Below the pieces are notes generated by a model. The model searched no databases. It worked only from the letters and a program-made list of their open reading frames with translations, and was not told where the DNA came from. A DNA stretch of 32,664 bases. Source: Desulfosarcina sp. (GTDB lineage Bacteria > Desulfobacterota > Desulfobacteria > Desulfobacterales > Desulfosarcinaceae). The stretch covers positions 1 through 32,664 of the forward strand of contig JABZFO010000090.1 of assembly GCA_014237405.1 (NCBI GenBank), given 5' to 3'. Both the position numbers and the translations under genes were made by a program. Shown here one piece after another: positions 7,192-18,213 of this stretch (its first letter is position 1; every line of letters begins with the position of its first letter).

Positions 7192-8660
7192 CCCAGTGTC
7201 CTCAAGGCGCGGTAGCCATACATCTGTATATACCAGTGAGAAGCGGTGTTGATCCGGTCGATGATCTCCTGGACCGCGGCCCGATTTTTCCGTTCTCCCA
7301 TGGCCCACAGGGCCTGGCAGGCCACAATGGGTACCGGATCGTCGGCCAGGGCCAGCAGCATGGCATGGGCCCTCGGATTTTTGGCGCAGGCCAGGCTTCG
7401 CGCCAGCCAGTAACGTTCAGCGATGTGGGGGCTTTTTTCGAGCCCATGTTTTTTCGCATCAATGGTGATGTCCCGCCGGTCTTCGTACGCTTGCCTGAGT
7501 GCGGCGATGCGGGTGATCTTGGAAGATGCGGAGAGGGCGATAGCCGGATTAGCGGGGGCAACGGTGGCGGTACGCCCTTGGTAAACGGGCACCAGCAGGA
7601 TTCCGCCAACCCCGATGCAAAGGATTGCGGCGATAACGTCCGATACGGCAACGGATAAAAACAGGTTGGGCAGCGAGCCCATCACACTGAACAGAAAGGC
7701 AAAGAGAACCAGGGGAAATCCCAGCAGCAGGCAGGCCAGGGTCAGGGTCCTGAACATGCGGTTACGGTCCTGGTTTCGGGAATAGGCGGCCAGCACCTTG
7801 TCGGGACTGTCGAAGAGCTCCCTCTCGGGTACGGTCAGAACGGTTTGGTGGTTGTTTCCCAGAGAAAACCGTTTTTCTTCAGCGTCATGGCCGATGGTCA
7901 GGTCGGCCGGGTAGCCGACCGGGATGGGCAGGTAGTCATGGGCGCGGACGGTCCGTTCGAGCCGGTTCCAGTTGTGCCGATTCAGGGTGTCGCCGAGCAC
8001 GCAGGTTCGGATTTGTTTCAGTTCCAGAGATTTAAACGCCTCGGCGGGATACAGCGTGTAGGTATAGTAGGCGCCGGTGATCGACCGACCAGCCCTATTC
8101 CCCAACAGCAGATGGTCGCGGATGTTGGCGAACATGTGGCGGTCAAGCACCAGGCCCCACAGCAGGGCCAGGACGATGACAGCTGATACAGGCCATAAAA
8201 CACCGGCGGGTGAAACGAGGGTCGTGCGGGCCGGTAACAACTGGATGGCGGCCACGGCGGTGACCAGTGGCACCACCACGAGGTAGGCGGAGGCCCACAG
8301 ATTCCAGCCGTTGTCATTTACCAGGAAAAGGCAGGCAGCCCATATCAGCAGGAAAAAAAAGGTTGCCTTCCGGCGTCGCCGGAAAGTCTGTTCCCACAGC
8401 CAGGCGCCGATCAGCGTGATCAGAGACATACCGGCACCGATGCTCAGGGTGAAGAACAGGCCCCCGGCCATGGCGGTCGTCAGCGAGTCTAGATGCTCCG
8501 TGACGCGGGCGTTGGGAACGGCTAGATAGCCGGCGCGCATTACCGCTTCGGTGGCCTGCAGCAGGTCCAGATTGGACAGATAGACGTGGGCGGTGGCGAC
8601 GATCTGAGCGCTCAGCAGACCGATGAAAAGCACGGCTGGAGCATATAGGCGGCGTTTCAT
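7155..8660 (-). CDS. Polytopic membrane protein with C-terminal HEAT-like repeats
   Basis: A 501-residue protein. The N-terminus has a signal-anchor-like segment (7-27), followed by hydrophobic segments at about 67-90, 97-113, 121-143 and 150-172, an extracytoplasmic soluble region of about 130 residues, a further hydrophobic region (about 305-360), and a C-terminal helical-repeat domain with HEAT-like units such as AHAMLLALADDPVPIVACQALWAMGE cut into helices (from about 415). HEAT repeats usually bind other proteins. It is coupled by overlap to the CPBP protease, so a substrate-presenting partner role is possible but inferred. I do not recognise a named family. Confidence 0.7.
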   Translation of the reverse strand: MKRRLYAPAVLFIGLLSAQIVATAHVYLSNLDLLQATEAVMRAGYLAVPNARVTEHLDSLTTAMAGGLFFTLSIGAGMSLITLIGAWLWEQTFRRRRKATFFFLLIWAACLFLVNDNGWNLWASAYLVVVPLVTAVAAIQLLPARTTLVSPAGVLWPVSAVIVLALLWGLVLDRHMFANIRDHLLLGNRAGRSITGAYYTYTLYPAEAFKSLELKQIRTCVLGDTLNRHNWNRLERTVRAHDYLPIPVGYPADLTIGHDAEEKRFSLGNNHQTVLTVPERELFDSPDKVLAAYSRNQDRNRMFRTLTLACLLLGFPLVLFAFLFSVMGSLPNLFLSVAVSDVIAAILCIGVGGILLVPVYQGRTATVAPANPAIALSASSKITRIAALRQAYEDRRDITIDAKKHGLEKSPHIAERYWLARSLACAKNPRAHAMLLALADDPVPIVACQALWAMGERKNRAAVQEIIDRINTASHWYIQMYGYRALRTLGWVQPRSPQLSY

Positions 8661-8794
8661 TTCGTGTTGGACACCTTCGCGGAATCTGTGGTATTGACCA
8701 AAACCGTTTGGATTGGACCTACGATTGACAGCCGTTTGTCTTGTTAAGACATATCAGCTGTACTGCCAAGAATCAACAACCAGAGGAGATCGCA

Positions 8795-9990
8795 ATGAGA
8801 GAAGTCGTAATTGTCAGTGGTGCAAGAACCGCGGTGGGTACATTCGGCGGATCGCTGAAGACCGTTCCGGTGGTGGAGCTGGGCGCTATCGTCATGAAAG
8901 AGACCCTGAAGAAAGCCGGCTTGCGGCCCCAGTCCAGCGATGCACTGAAGGCGGCCGGGCCCGATGCCTTAAAAGATCAGGGGCTCATCGAACTGGAAAA
9001 AAACGCCATGGACTGGGCTGATGACCTGCCGGCGGTTTCCGTCGATGAAGTGATCATGGGCAACGTGCTTCAGGCCGCGGCCTGAAAGCCATCGCTCTGG
9101 GGGCGTCGGCCATCATAACCGGAGAGTCTGACGTTGTGCTGGCCGGCGGGATGGAGAACATGAGCCTGGCGCCCATGGCCCTGCCCAAAGCCCGTTGGGG
9201 ACACCGCATGGAACTCACCGGCACCGGTGATATCTATGACCTCATGGTGTTCGACGGCCTGTATGAGATTTTCTACGGCTACCACATGGGCATGACCGCG
9301 GAGAACATCGCCAACCTCTATGGCATCAGTCGCCAGGAGCAGGACGAACTGGGCGTGCTCAGCCACACCCGGGCGAGGGCCGCCATCACCGAAGGCCTGT
9401 TTGCCCAGGAGATCGTACCGGTGGTCATCAAGTCCCGAAAAGGGGATACCGTGGTGGACACCGACGAGCGACCCATGGACACCAGCATGGAAAAGATGGC
9501 CAGACTGCGGCCGGCCTTTACCAAAGACGGCACCGTTACCGCCGGAAACGCGTCGGGCATCAACGACGCCGCGGCGGCCGTACTGCTCATGACCGCAGAC
9601 AAGGCAAAGGACCTGGGACTTGAACCCATCGTCAAGATCAGGGCATTCCGTTCCGGCGGGTTGGATCCGGCTTACATGGGCCTGGGGCCGGTGCCGGCCG
9701 TGAAAAAAGTGCTGGCGGCCACGGGCATGACCCTGGACGACATTGACATGATTGAACTCAACGAGGCGTTCGCCTCCCAGGCCATCGGCTGCATGAGAGA
9801 ACTGAGCATCGACACCGATCGGCCCAACGAACTGGGCAGCGGCATCTCCATCGGGCATCCCATCGGCTGCACCGGTGCCCGGCAGATGGTCAGCGGCATG
9901 AACCAGATGAAACGTAAAGGCTATTCCACCGGGTTGATCACCATGTGCATCGGCGGTGGCATGGGCATGGCGATGATCGTCGAAAGGTGA
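8795..9990 (+). pseudogene. atoB: Acetyl-CoA C-acetyltransferase (thiolase), disrupted by an internal deletion
   Basis: The thiolase interconverts two acetyl-CoA and acetoacetyl-CoA. The start at ATG 8795 follows AGAGGAG. The N-terminal frame ([20 protein letters not shown]) runs to GNVLQA and stops at TGA 9083-9085. The rest resumes in another frame with [12 protein letters not shown] (from 9079), AGGMENMS, GHPIGCTGAR (His) and MCIGGGMGMAM (second Cys). About 33 residues between them are missing, including the nucleophilic Cys of the usual CASGLKA motif. An insertion of about 30 residues before VDEVIMGNV (rich in Ala, Leu and Asp) resembles deltaproteobacterial AtoB proteins. Everything outside the junction looks intact, so the lesion is recent or an assembly error. 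As read, no active enzyme would be made. Confidence 0.87.
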
Positions 9991-10102
9991 TTTTTTTCTT
10001 TACTTTCTCGGCTGTTACTGGTAAATAAAGATCGGTTTTTAGGGAGCGTAAACAAACTCCTATCCAAAGATGAATGTCAGCGGCGACAGGAGATTAAAAC
10101 AT

Positions 10103-10258
10103 ATGGATATCAGCAGAAAATTGGGGATTCTGGTGTTTTGCGCGGTTCCGGCCATCATCGGCGGCGGGATCGTCTATGGGCTGGCTGGCAGCTACGTCCC
10201 GGTCGCTGTTTATGAGATAATTCTCTACCTGGTTGCCGGTGCCATCATCAGCAAGTAA
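10103..10258 (+). CDS. 51-residue two-segment membrane peptide
   Basis: A small ORF starting at ATG 10103 after an AGGAG ten bases upstream. It has two hydrophobic helices (about 7-27 and 31-48) separated by a short glycine-containing turn, and a basic N-terminus (MDISRKLG). It lies 112 bp after the thiolase and well before the AI-2E exporter. No family was recognised. The good ribosome-binding site and clear membrane pattern favour a real gene. Confidence 0.55.
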   Translation: MDISRKLGILVFCAVPAIIGGGIVYGLAGSYVPVAVYEIILYLVAGAIISK

Positions 10259-10329
10259 GCCGCTACGCCGATCCCCTGTCGATTCCGGCTGAAAATTGAC
10301 CATCCGAGTCTGACGTGTTCACCATCATT

Positions 10330-10374
10330 TCTGCGCAAATGCCTCTTTCCTCGTTAATCAGGCGTTTGCGCAGA
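10330..10374. promoter_or_regulatory. 15-bp dyad upstream of the AI-2E-family exporter
   Basis: TCTGCGCAAATGCCT (10330-10344) and AGGCGTTTGCGCAGA (10360-10374) are inverted with a single mismatch that is G-U pairable, around a 15-nt loop. There is no T run after it, so it is either a terminator lacking a U tract for the 51-residue gene or an operator/RNA structure 61 bp before the exporter start. Confidence 0.45.
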
Positions 10375-10435
10375 TTACGTTATGCCCTAACTGACACATT
10401 TGCCTAAAAGGCCACTGCTGATTTCTGGAGGAACC

Positions 10436-11518
10436 ATGGAGGAGCGGACCTCCCAAAATATGATTCTGTGGTTTTTTCTGGCCTGCTTTCTCATTTCCAT
10501 CTCTTTGATGGGATGGCTTCTGTCGCCGTTCTTTTCAATCATCGTTATGGGTGCCGTTGTCGCCGGTGCATTTCATCCTGTTTACCGGCTGCTGGCGGCC
10601 CATGAAAAAATCAGCGCCGGGTTCGCCTCATTTTTAACCTGCCTGCTGATTTTTTTTATCCTGTTTATCCCCATTGTTTTTTTTGTGGGGGTCCTGGCCC
10701 AGGAGGCTTACGAGCTGATACAGCTGGCCAGAAGCCCGGCCCTGACCAGCTTCATCAACACGCATTTTACAAACAGCGCCCTGCTGGACCGTATTAACCC
10801 GCTGCTGACCAATTTCGATATCGCCATCACCGGGGAGGAACTGAACAAAACCATCTCTGATATCGGCAGGGCGGTGGGCGTGTTTCTTTACGACCAGGCC
10901 CGGGCCATTGCGTCCAACACCCTGTCTTTTCTCACCAGTTTTTTTCTCATGCTGCTGGTCATTTTTTTCCTGCTCATCGACGGGCCGAAGCTGGTGCAGT
11001 TTATCATCGATCTTTCGCCCCTTCCCGAAGAACAGGACACCAAGCTCATCGGCAAATTCAAAGACATGGCCGGTGCCGTCCTCGTGGGAAACGGGCTGTG
11101 CGGGGCTCTTCAGGGCATCGCCGGGGGGATGATCTTCTGGCTGTTTGGTCTTCAGTCCGCTTTTTTGTGGGGCGTGATCATGTCCTTGCTGGCGTTTCTG
11201 CCGATCATCGGCATCGGGGCGTTGTTTATGCCCACGGTGATTTTTCTTTTTCTAAAAGGGCGCATCGGCGCCAGCATCTTTTTCCTGGTGTTTTATCTGC
11301 TGCTGTCCGGCGGTGTCGAATATATTTTAAAGCCCAGGGTGGTGGGAAAGCGGGTTCAGATGCATACCCTGGTGGTGTTTTTGTCCATTATCGGCGGTCT
11401 TAAACTTTTCGGTATTCTCGGGATCATTTACGGCCCGTTGATTGCCACCGCCTTTCTCACGTTAACCGATATCTACCATACCAGTTACCAAAATTTGATT
11501 GAACGCTCCCAACCCTAA
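10436..11518 (+). CDS. AI-2E-family transporter (PerM/YdiK-like permease)
   Basis: A 360-residue polytopic inner-membrane protein of the AI-2E transporter family, usual length. It shows paired N-terminal helices (8-30 and 32-52), a long helix from about 62, a soluble extracytoplasmic region of about 80 residues, a cytosolic segment with DLSPLPEEQDTKLIGKFKD, then the conserved GLCGALQGIAGGMIFWL, FLPIIGIGA and YGPLIATAFLTL blocks near the C-terminus. The start at 10436 follows TGGAGGAACC; a longer frame from 10400 lacks a ribosome-binding site. Family members range from autoinducer-2 exporters to sodium/proton antiporters, so the substrate is open. It precedes gyrA by 72 bp. Confidence 0.9.
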   Translation: MEERTSQNMILWFFLACFLISISLMGWLLSPFFSIIVMGAVVAGAFHPVYRLLAAHEKISAGFASFLTCLLIFFILFIPIVFFVGVLAQEAYELIQLARSPALTSFINTHFTNSALLDRINPLLTNFDIAITGEELNKTISDIGRAVGVFLYDQARAIASNTLSFLTSFFLMLLVIFFLLIDGPKLVQFIIDLSPLPEEQDTKLIGKFKDMAGAVLVGNGLCGALQGIAGGMIFWLFGLQSAFLWGVIMSLLAFLPIIGIGALFMPTVIFLFLKGRIGASIFFLVFYLLLSGGVEYILKPRVVGKRVQMHTLVVFLSIIGGLKLFGILGIIYGPLIATAFLTLTDIYHTSYQNLIERSQP

Positions 11519-11590
11519 CCGGACCGGCCGTAGCGGTGAACATGTGGTTCACCCGGTGCCGGGATGGCCTAAGAAGGATAATGTCCGAAC

Positions 11591-14086
<2,496 letters not shown>

Positions 14087-14091
14087 ACACA

Positions 14092-15870
14092 ATGAAAACG
14101 ACTGTGGATGTCAAGGCCATGACCATCGGCGTGGTCGGCGCCGGCAGCTGGGGGACCGCCCTGGCCAACCTGCTGGCAGTCAAGGGCTTTGCCGTCGACC
14201 ATTGGGTATATGAAGCAGCGGTGAAGGCGCAGATGCTGGAGAAGAAAGAGAACCAGCGATTTCTGCCCGGCGTTATCCTGTCCGACAATCTTCATCCCTC
14301 CGGCGATCTGGAAACGGTCGTGGCCGACAAGGATCTGGTACTGGTGGTGACCCCCTCCCATGTCACCCGCCAGACGATTGAGCGCTGCAGCCATGCCATC
14401 GGTCCGGACACCGTTGTGGTCAGCGCTTCCAAGGGGATCGAAAACCAGACGCACCTCACCATGTCCGGTGTGCTGGCTCAAGTCATCCCTGGATTGTCGG
14501 CGGACCGGCTGGCCGTGCTCACCGGCCCCAGCTTCGCCAAGGAGGTGGTCCGCCAAGTGGCCACGGTGGTGACTGTCGCGTCCAGTGACGCGAATACCGC
14601 GGCCTTTGTTCAGCAGGTGTTTGTCACCCCCTATTTCCGGGTCTACACCATCGATGACGTGATCGGTGCCGAACTGGGAGCTGCCGTGAAAAATGTCATC
14701 GCCATCGCCGCCGGTGTGATTGACGGGCTGGGGCTGGGGCTCAATACCCGTGCCGCCCTGATCACGCGAGGGTTGGTTGAGATTCGCCGGTTGGGGCTGG
14801 CCATGGGGGCCCAGCCGAGAACCTTCACCGGCCTGGCCGGCGTAGGAGATTTGATTCTCACCTGCACCAGTGATCTGAGCCGGAACCACACCATCGGCAA
14901 ACAGATCGGGGAAGGAAAAAAGCTCAAGGACCTGCTGGCAGAGATGCACATGGTGGCCGAAGGGGTAAAAACCGCCCGGTCGGTATACAACCTGTCTCGC
15001 AAACTGGGTGTGGAAATGCCCATTTCCCATGCCGTTTATCATGTGCTCTACGATGATCTTCAAACATGCTTGGTTCGTCTCTTAACGGGCTTGTTTTTTA
15101 TTCCTGTTTATCAAGGTGAGGTGTATACCAAAAGGAGCTCTCCGGTGACGGAAAACAATAAAAAAGCGCCTCACAAGGGAGAGGGGCACCGGAAGCGGCT
15201 CCGTGACCGGTTCCTGAAATCCGGGCTCGACGGCTTTCACGATTACGAGGTCATCGAACTGCTGCTGACACTGGGCACGCCTCGCAAGGACTGCAAGGAC
15301 GCGGCCAAAGCGGCCTTAAGCCGGTTCAAGACACTGCAGGGTGTCCTCGATGCCGCACCGGCAGACCTCTGCCAGGTGCCTGGTTTCGGGCCGATCAACC
15401 TATTCGGGCTGAAGCTGGTTCCGGCCGTTTCCAGGCGATACCTTCAACAGAGGCTCGAGGGAAAAAAATCCCTCACCAACTCGCGGGAGCTTTTCGACTA
15501 TCTCAATCACACCATCCGTGATAAAAAAAGAGAGTGCTTTGTGGCGATCTACCTGGATGCCAAAAACCGTGTGATCGCCGACGAAACCCTTTTCACCGGA
15601 ACGGTCACCGCCAGCGCCGTCTATCCCCGTGAGGTGGTCACCGCCGCATTGGCCCATACGGCAGCTGCCGTGATTTTCGCCCACAACCATCCGTCTGGAG
15701 ATCCGGCGCCGTCGCCCGATGACATGGCCATCACCCGGAAGCTGGTTCAGGCCTGCGGGCTTATGGGTATCACCGTCCATGAGCACCTGATCATCGGCAC
15801 CGAAGGCTACTTCAGCTTTGCCGATCATGGCCACATGGCCAGGATAAATGCTGCCGTCGAATCAATGTAG
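14092..15870 (+). CDS. gpsA: Glycerol-3-phosphate dehydrogenase GpsA reading without a stop into RadC
   Basis: One open frame of 592 residues. Residues 1 to about 335 are NAD(P)-dependent glycerol-3-phosphate dehydrogenase, which supplies glycerol-3-phosphate for phospholipids: Rossmann motif GVVGAGSWGTALANLL, SKGIE, GPSFAKEV, catalytic lysine in GAAVKNVIAIAAG, NTRAALITRGL, and the late GLAGVGDL motif. The GpsA core ends near LVRLLTG, where a stop is expected. A linker of about 16 residues follows, encoded partly by a perfect Shine-Dalgarno sequence (AAAGGAG), and then RadC (residues 352-592). Translating a ribosome-binding site as linker suggests that the gpsA stop was lost and RadC was originally separate. 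A true bifunctional enzyme cannot be excluded. Confidence 0.88.
   Translation: MKTTVDVKAMTIGVVGAGSWGTALANLLAVKGFAVDHWVYEAAVKAQMLEKKENQRFLPGVILSDNLHPSGDLETVVADKDLVLVVTPSHVTRQTIERCSHAIGPDTVVVSASKGIENQTHLTMSGVLAQVIPGLSADRLAVLTGPSFAKEVVRQVATVVTVASSDANTAAFVQQVFVTPYFRVYTIDDVIGAELGAAVKNVIAIAAGVIDGLGLGLNTRAALITRGLVEIRRLGLAMGAQPRTFTGLAGVGDLILTCTSDLSRNHTIGKQIGEGKKLKDLLAEMHMVAEGVKTARSVYNLSRKLGVEMPISHAVYHVLYDDLQTCLVRLLTGLFFIPVYQGEVYTKRSSPVTENNKKAPHKGEGHRKRLRDRFLKSGLDGFHDYEVIELLLTLGTPRKDCKDAAKAALSRFKTLQGVLDAAPADLCQVPGFGPINLFGLKLVPAVSRRYLQQRLEGKKSLTNSRELFDYLNHTIRDKKRECFVAIYLDAKNRVIADETLFTGTVTASAVYPREVVTAALAHTAAAVIFAHNHPSGDPAPSPDDMAITRKLVQACGLMGITVHEHLIIGTEGYFSFADHGHMARINAAVESM
15145..15870 (+). CDS. radC: RadC/YsxA-family JAMM protein (internal start within the GpsA frame)
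   Basis: A 241-residue RadC-family protein starting at GTG 15145, six bases after AAAGGAG. The N-terminal part (GHRKRLRDRFLKSGLDGFHDYEVIELLL) and the helix-hairpin-helix segment QVPGFGPINL are characteristic. The C-terminal MPN/JAMM-type domain has the metal motif HNHPSGDPAPSPDD. RadC proteins were named for DNA repair, but that role is disputed and the biochemical function is uncertain. The strong ribosome-binding site argues for independent production even though the frame is open to gpsA. The gene precedes a small Cys-rich protein by 20 bp. Confidence 0.85.
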   Translation: MTENNKKAPHKGEGHRKRLRDRFLKSGLDGFHDYEVIELLLTLGTPRKDCKDAAKAALSRFKTLQGVLDAAPADLCQVPGFGPINLFGLKLVPAVSRRYLQQRLEGKKSLTNSRELFDYLNHTIRDKKRECFVAIYLDAKNRVIADETLFTGTVTASAVYPREVVTAALAHTAAAVIFAHNHPSGDPAPSPDDMAITRKLVQACGLMGITVHEHLIIGTEGYFSFADHGHMARINAAVESM

Positions 15871-15890
15871 CCCTAAGCGAGAATCATCTG

Positions 15891-16166
15891 ATGACCGTGA
15901 ACCAGAAAAAGTTTCCCCCCTGTTTCGGTGACATTGAAACCGTCTTTCCCAAGGGAGAAGAAGGGCTGAGACAGACCCCGGAATCCTGTATGATCTGTTG
16001 TTACAAGACCCCGTGTCTGAGAAAAGCCATGGCGGACAAGGGCGGTATCACCGTCCGTCAGGAGATGGTGGACCGGGCTTACGCATCCGGCATGGTGGGG
16101 TTTTTCGAACGCTGGTCCCGGAAAAAGGCCTTGAGCACACAAAAGCTGAGGAAAGACAAATTGTAA
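15891..16166 (+). CDS. Small Cys-rich protein, unrecognised
   Basis: A 91-residue protein with five Cys: Cys11 and a tight cluster CMICCYKTPC (Cys33, 36, 37, 42), suitable for binding zinc or an Fe-S cluster. The C-terminal half is helical and basic (VDRAYASGMVGFFERWSRKKAL). It sits between radC (20 bp upstream) and pgk (61 bp downstream) on the same strand, so it is probably co-transcribed. I recognise no family. Confidence 0.62.
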   Translation: MTVNQKKFPPCFGDIETVFPKGEEGLRQTPESCMICCYKTPCLRKAMADKGGITVRQEMVDRAYASGMVGFFERWSRKKALSTQKLRKDKL

Positions 16167-16168
16167 GC

Positions 16169-16208
16169 GTTCACAGGTTCAGGGTTCAACGTTCAGGGTT
16201 AGGGACAA
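16169..16208. repeat. Short GTTCAGGGTT direct repeats before pgk
   Basis: The 61-bp gap before pgk contains overlapping copies of GTTCA/GGTTCA and two copies of GTTCAGGGTT within about 40 bp. This is simple heptamer-like repeat DNA of a type seen between genes in this group. No coding or clear structural role. Confidence 0.4.
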
Positions 16209-16227
16209 AGACAAAAAGGAGCAATAA

Positions 16228-17424
16228 ATGGCAAAACTGACCGTTTCCGATCTTGACGTCAAAGGACGCCGTGTGCTCATGCGGGTGGATTTTAACGTTC
16301 CGCTGGAAAAGGGACAGGTTGCCAACGACAAGCGGCTGCGGGCCGCGCTGCCCACCATCCGGCACATCCTGGAGCACGGCGGAAAACTAATTCTCATGTC
16401 CCACTTGGGCCGGCCCAAGGGGAAACGGGTGCCTGAACTTTCCTTAAAACCCTGCGCCGGCGTATTGGAAACACTGTTGGGCCAACCGGTGGCTTTTTCC
16501 GACGACTGCATCGGGCCGTCCGCAGAAGCGGCTGTTCGGGCCCTTTCGGCCGGCCAGGTGCTGCTGCTGGAAAACCTGCGGTTCCACAAGGCTGAGGCGG
16601 ACAACGATGAGACTTTCGCCCGGGCTCTGGCCGGGCTGGCAGACCTGTATGTCAACGATGCCTTCGGTACGGCCCATCGGGCACATGCCTCCACCGAAGG
16701 CGTAACCCGTTTCATGGACCGCTGCGCCATGGGATTTCTCATCGAAAAGGAGATTGCCTACCTGGGTGACGCCTTGGATGCACCCAAACGGCCCTTCGTG
16801 GCCATTCTCGGCGGCGCGAAGATTTCGGGGAAGATTGATGTCATCGACAGCCTGCTGCCCAAAGTGGACCGGCTGGTCATCGGCGGCGGCATGGCCTATA
16901 CATTTTTCAAGGCCAAGGAACTGGAGATCGGAAAATCCCTGGTGGAGCCGGACAAGATTGACCTTGCCCGGTCCTTACTGAACAAAGGTGGAGAGAAACT
17001 GGTTCTCCCGGTGGACTGCATGTGCACCGACCGTTTTGACTTCGATGCCAGAACCGTCGGCAAACTGGTTCCCACAGCCGCCAGCGATATTCCCGCAGAT
17101 GGCATCGGTCTGGATATCGGACCCGCGTCCGTGTCGCTGTTCCAAAGCGTTCTATACGGTGCCCAAACCATCGTGTGGAACGGACCGATGGGCGTGTTTG
17201 AAATCGATGCCACGGCCGGCGGCACCTATGCTGTGGCCCAGGCGATGGCGTCGGCCACGGAAAAGGGAGCCGTTACGATAATCGGCGGCGGTGATTCGGC
17301 ATCGGCTGTGGAAAAAGCCGGCCTGGCCGACCGAATGACTCATATCTCTACCGGCGGCGGAGCTTCCCTTGAGTTTCTGGAAGGCAGAGTCCTTCCCGGT
17401 GTGGCGGCATTGACGGATCACTGA
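16228..17424 (+). CDS. pgk: Phosphoglycerate kinase
   Basis: Pgk transfers phosphate between 1,3-bisphosphoglycerate and ADP in glycolysis and gluconeogenesis. The 398-residue length is standard. Motifs seen: [12 protein letters not shown] (substrate), [55 protein letters not shown] (hinge), WNGPMGVFE and the C-terminal nucleotide motif [13 protein letters not shown]. The ATG follows AAAAAGGAG. The stop overlaps the start of the next gene by 1 bp, indicating coupling. gap and tpiA are not next to it. Confidence 0.98.
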   Translation: MAKLTVSDLDVKGRRVLMRVDFNVPLEKGQVANDKRLRAALPTIRHILEHGGKLILMSHLGRPKGKRVPELSLKPCAGVLETLLGQPVAFSDDCIGPSAEAAVRALSAGQVLLLENLRFHKAEADNDETFARALAGLADLYVNDAFGTAHRAHASTEGVTRFMDRCAMGFLIEKEIAYLGDALDAPKRPFVAILGGAKISGKIDVIDSLLPKVDRLVIGGGMAYTFFKAKELEIGKSLVEPDKIDLARSLLNKGGEKLVLPVDCMCTDRFDFDARTVGKLVPTAASDIPADGIGLDIGPASVSLFQSVLYGAQTIVWNGPMGVFEIDATAGGTYAVAQAMASATEKGAVTIIGGGDSASAVEKAGLADRMTHISTGGGASLEFLEGRVLPGVAALTDH

Positions 17425-18188
17425 TGCCGGTCTTGTTTACCCTATCGTTGCCTTATTCACAGGGTGAGTTGTTGAAAACGACGAAAGCGAAATATTGGTG
17501 GTGGATTGCCGGTTCCACAGTGGCTCTTCTGTTGATCGTTCTGCTTTTCCGCCATGACATCGCAAACGGCTTGATGACCGGCTACCGATGGATCTCTAAC
17601 CGTGAACAGGTTGAGCAGTTTGTCGCCGCCTTTGGCAGCGGGGCCCCCCTGGCCTTTATGGTGCTTCAGGTCCTTCAGGTGGTCCTGGCGCCGGTGCCGG
17701 GTGAGGCCACCGGATTTATCGGCGGCTACCTCTTTGGCACCGTTAAGGGATTCGTTTACTCCAGCCTGGCCCTGGCCGGGGGGTCCTGGGTCAATTTTGC
17801 CATCGGCCGATACCTCGGCAAGCGATTTGTCAGGCGGTGGATCCCGGCCGGCAAACTGATGCGCTTCGATCATCTGTTGAAACGGCAGGGCGTCATCGTT
17901 CTGATCATTCTCTTTGTTTTTCCCGGCTTTCCCAAGGATTACCTGTGCCTGTTTCTGGGCATCACCGCAATTCCCCTCAAAGCGTTTCTGCTGATTGCCT
18001 CGATCGGCAGAATGCCCGGCACCCTCATGCTGAGCTTCCAGGGAGAATTCCTGTTCCAGAAAAACTACACGGTATTTGCCGTTGTTTTTGGGGTGACAGT
18101 ACTGGCGGCATTCCTGAGTATCAGGTATCGGGAACCGATCTACAGATGGACGGAAAAACTGAATGGAAAAACGGACGGCAGCCGTTGA
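17424..18188 (+). CDS. TVP38/TMEM64 (VTT-domain) membrane protein
   Basis: A 254-residue inner-membrane protein of the VTT/DedA-like superfamily. An N-terminal transmembrane helix (about 25-45) is followed by the VTT domain: QVVLAPVPGEATGFIGGYLFG, then the GGSWVNFAIGRYLGKRF signature (G-x-x-x-x-x-x-x-G-R) and FVFPGFPKDYLCLFLG, with three more helices. Members are linked to lipid scrambling and selenite uptake in other organisms; the role here is unknown. The ATG at 17424 overlaps the pgk stop. A TTG start about 47 bp later, near GGGTGAG, is possible and would remove the first 16 residues. Confidence 0.86.
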   Translation: MPVLFTLSLPYSQGELLKTTKAKYWWWIAGSTVALLLIVLLFRHDIANGLMTGYRWISNREQVEQFVAAFGSGAPLAFMVLQVLQVVLAPVPGEATGFIGGYLFGTVKGFVYSSLALAGGSWVNFAIGRYLGKRFVRRWIPAGKLMRFDHLLKRQGVIVLIILFVFPGFPKDYLCLFLGITAIPLKAFLLIASIGRMPGTLMLSFQGEFLFQKNYTVFAVVFGVTVLAAFLSIRYREPIYRWTEKLNGKTDGSR

Positions 18189-18213
18189 CCCATGTGGGTA
18201 ATCGTGTTAGTTA

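Noticed and set aside
8725..8753. Thiolase promoter from the TTGACA at 8725
   Set aside because: No acceptable -10 box at normal spacing.
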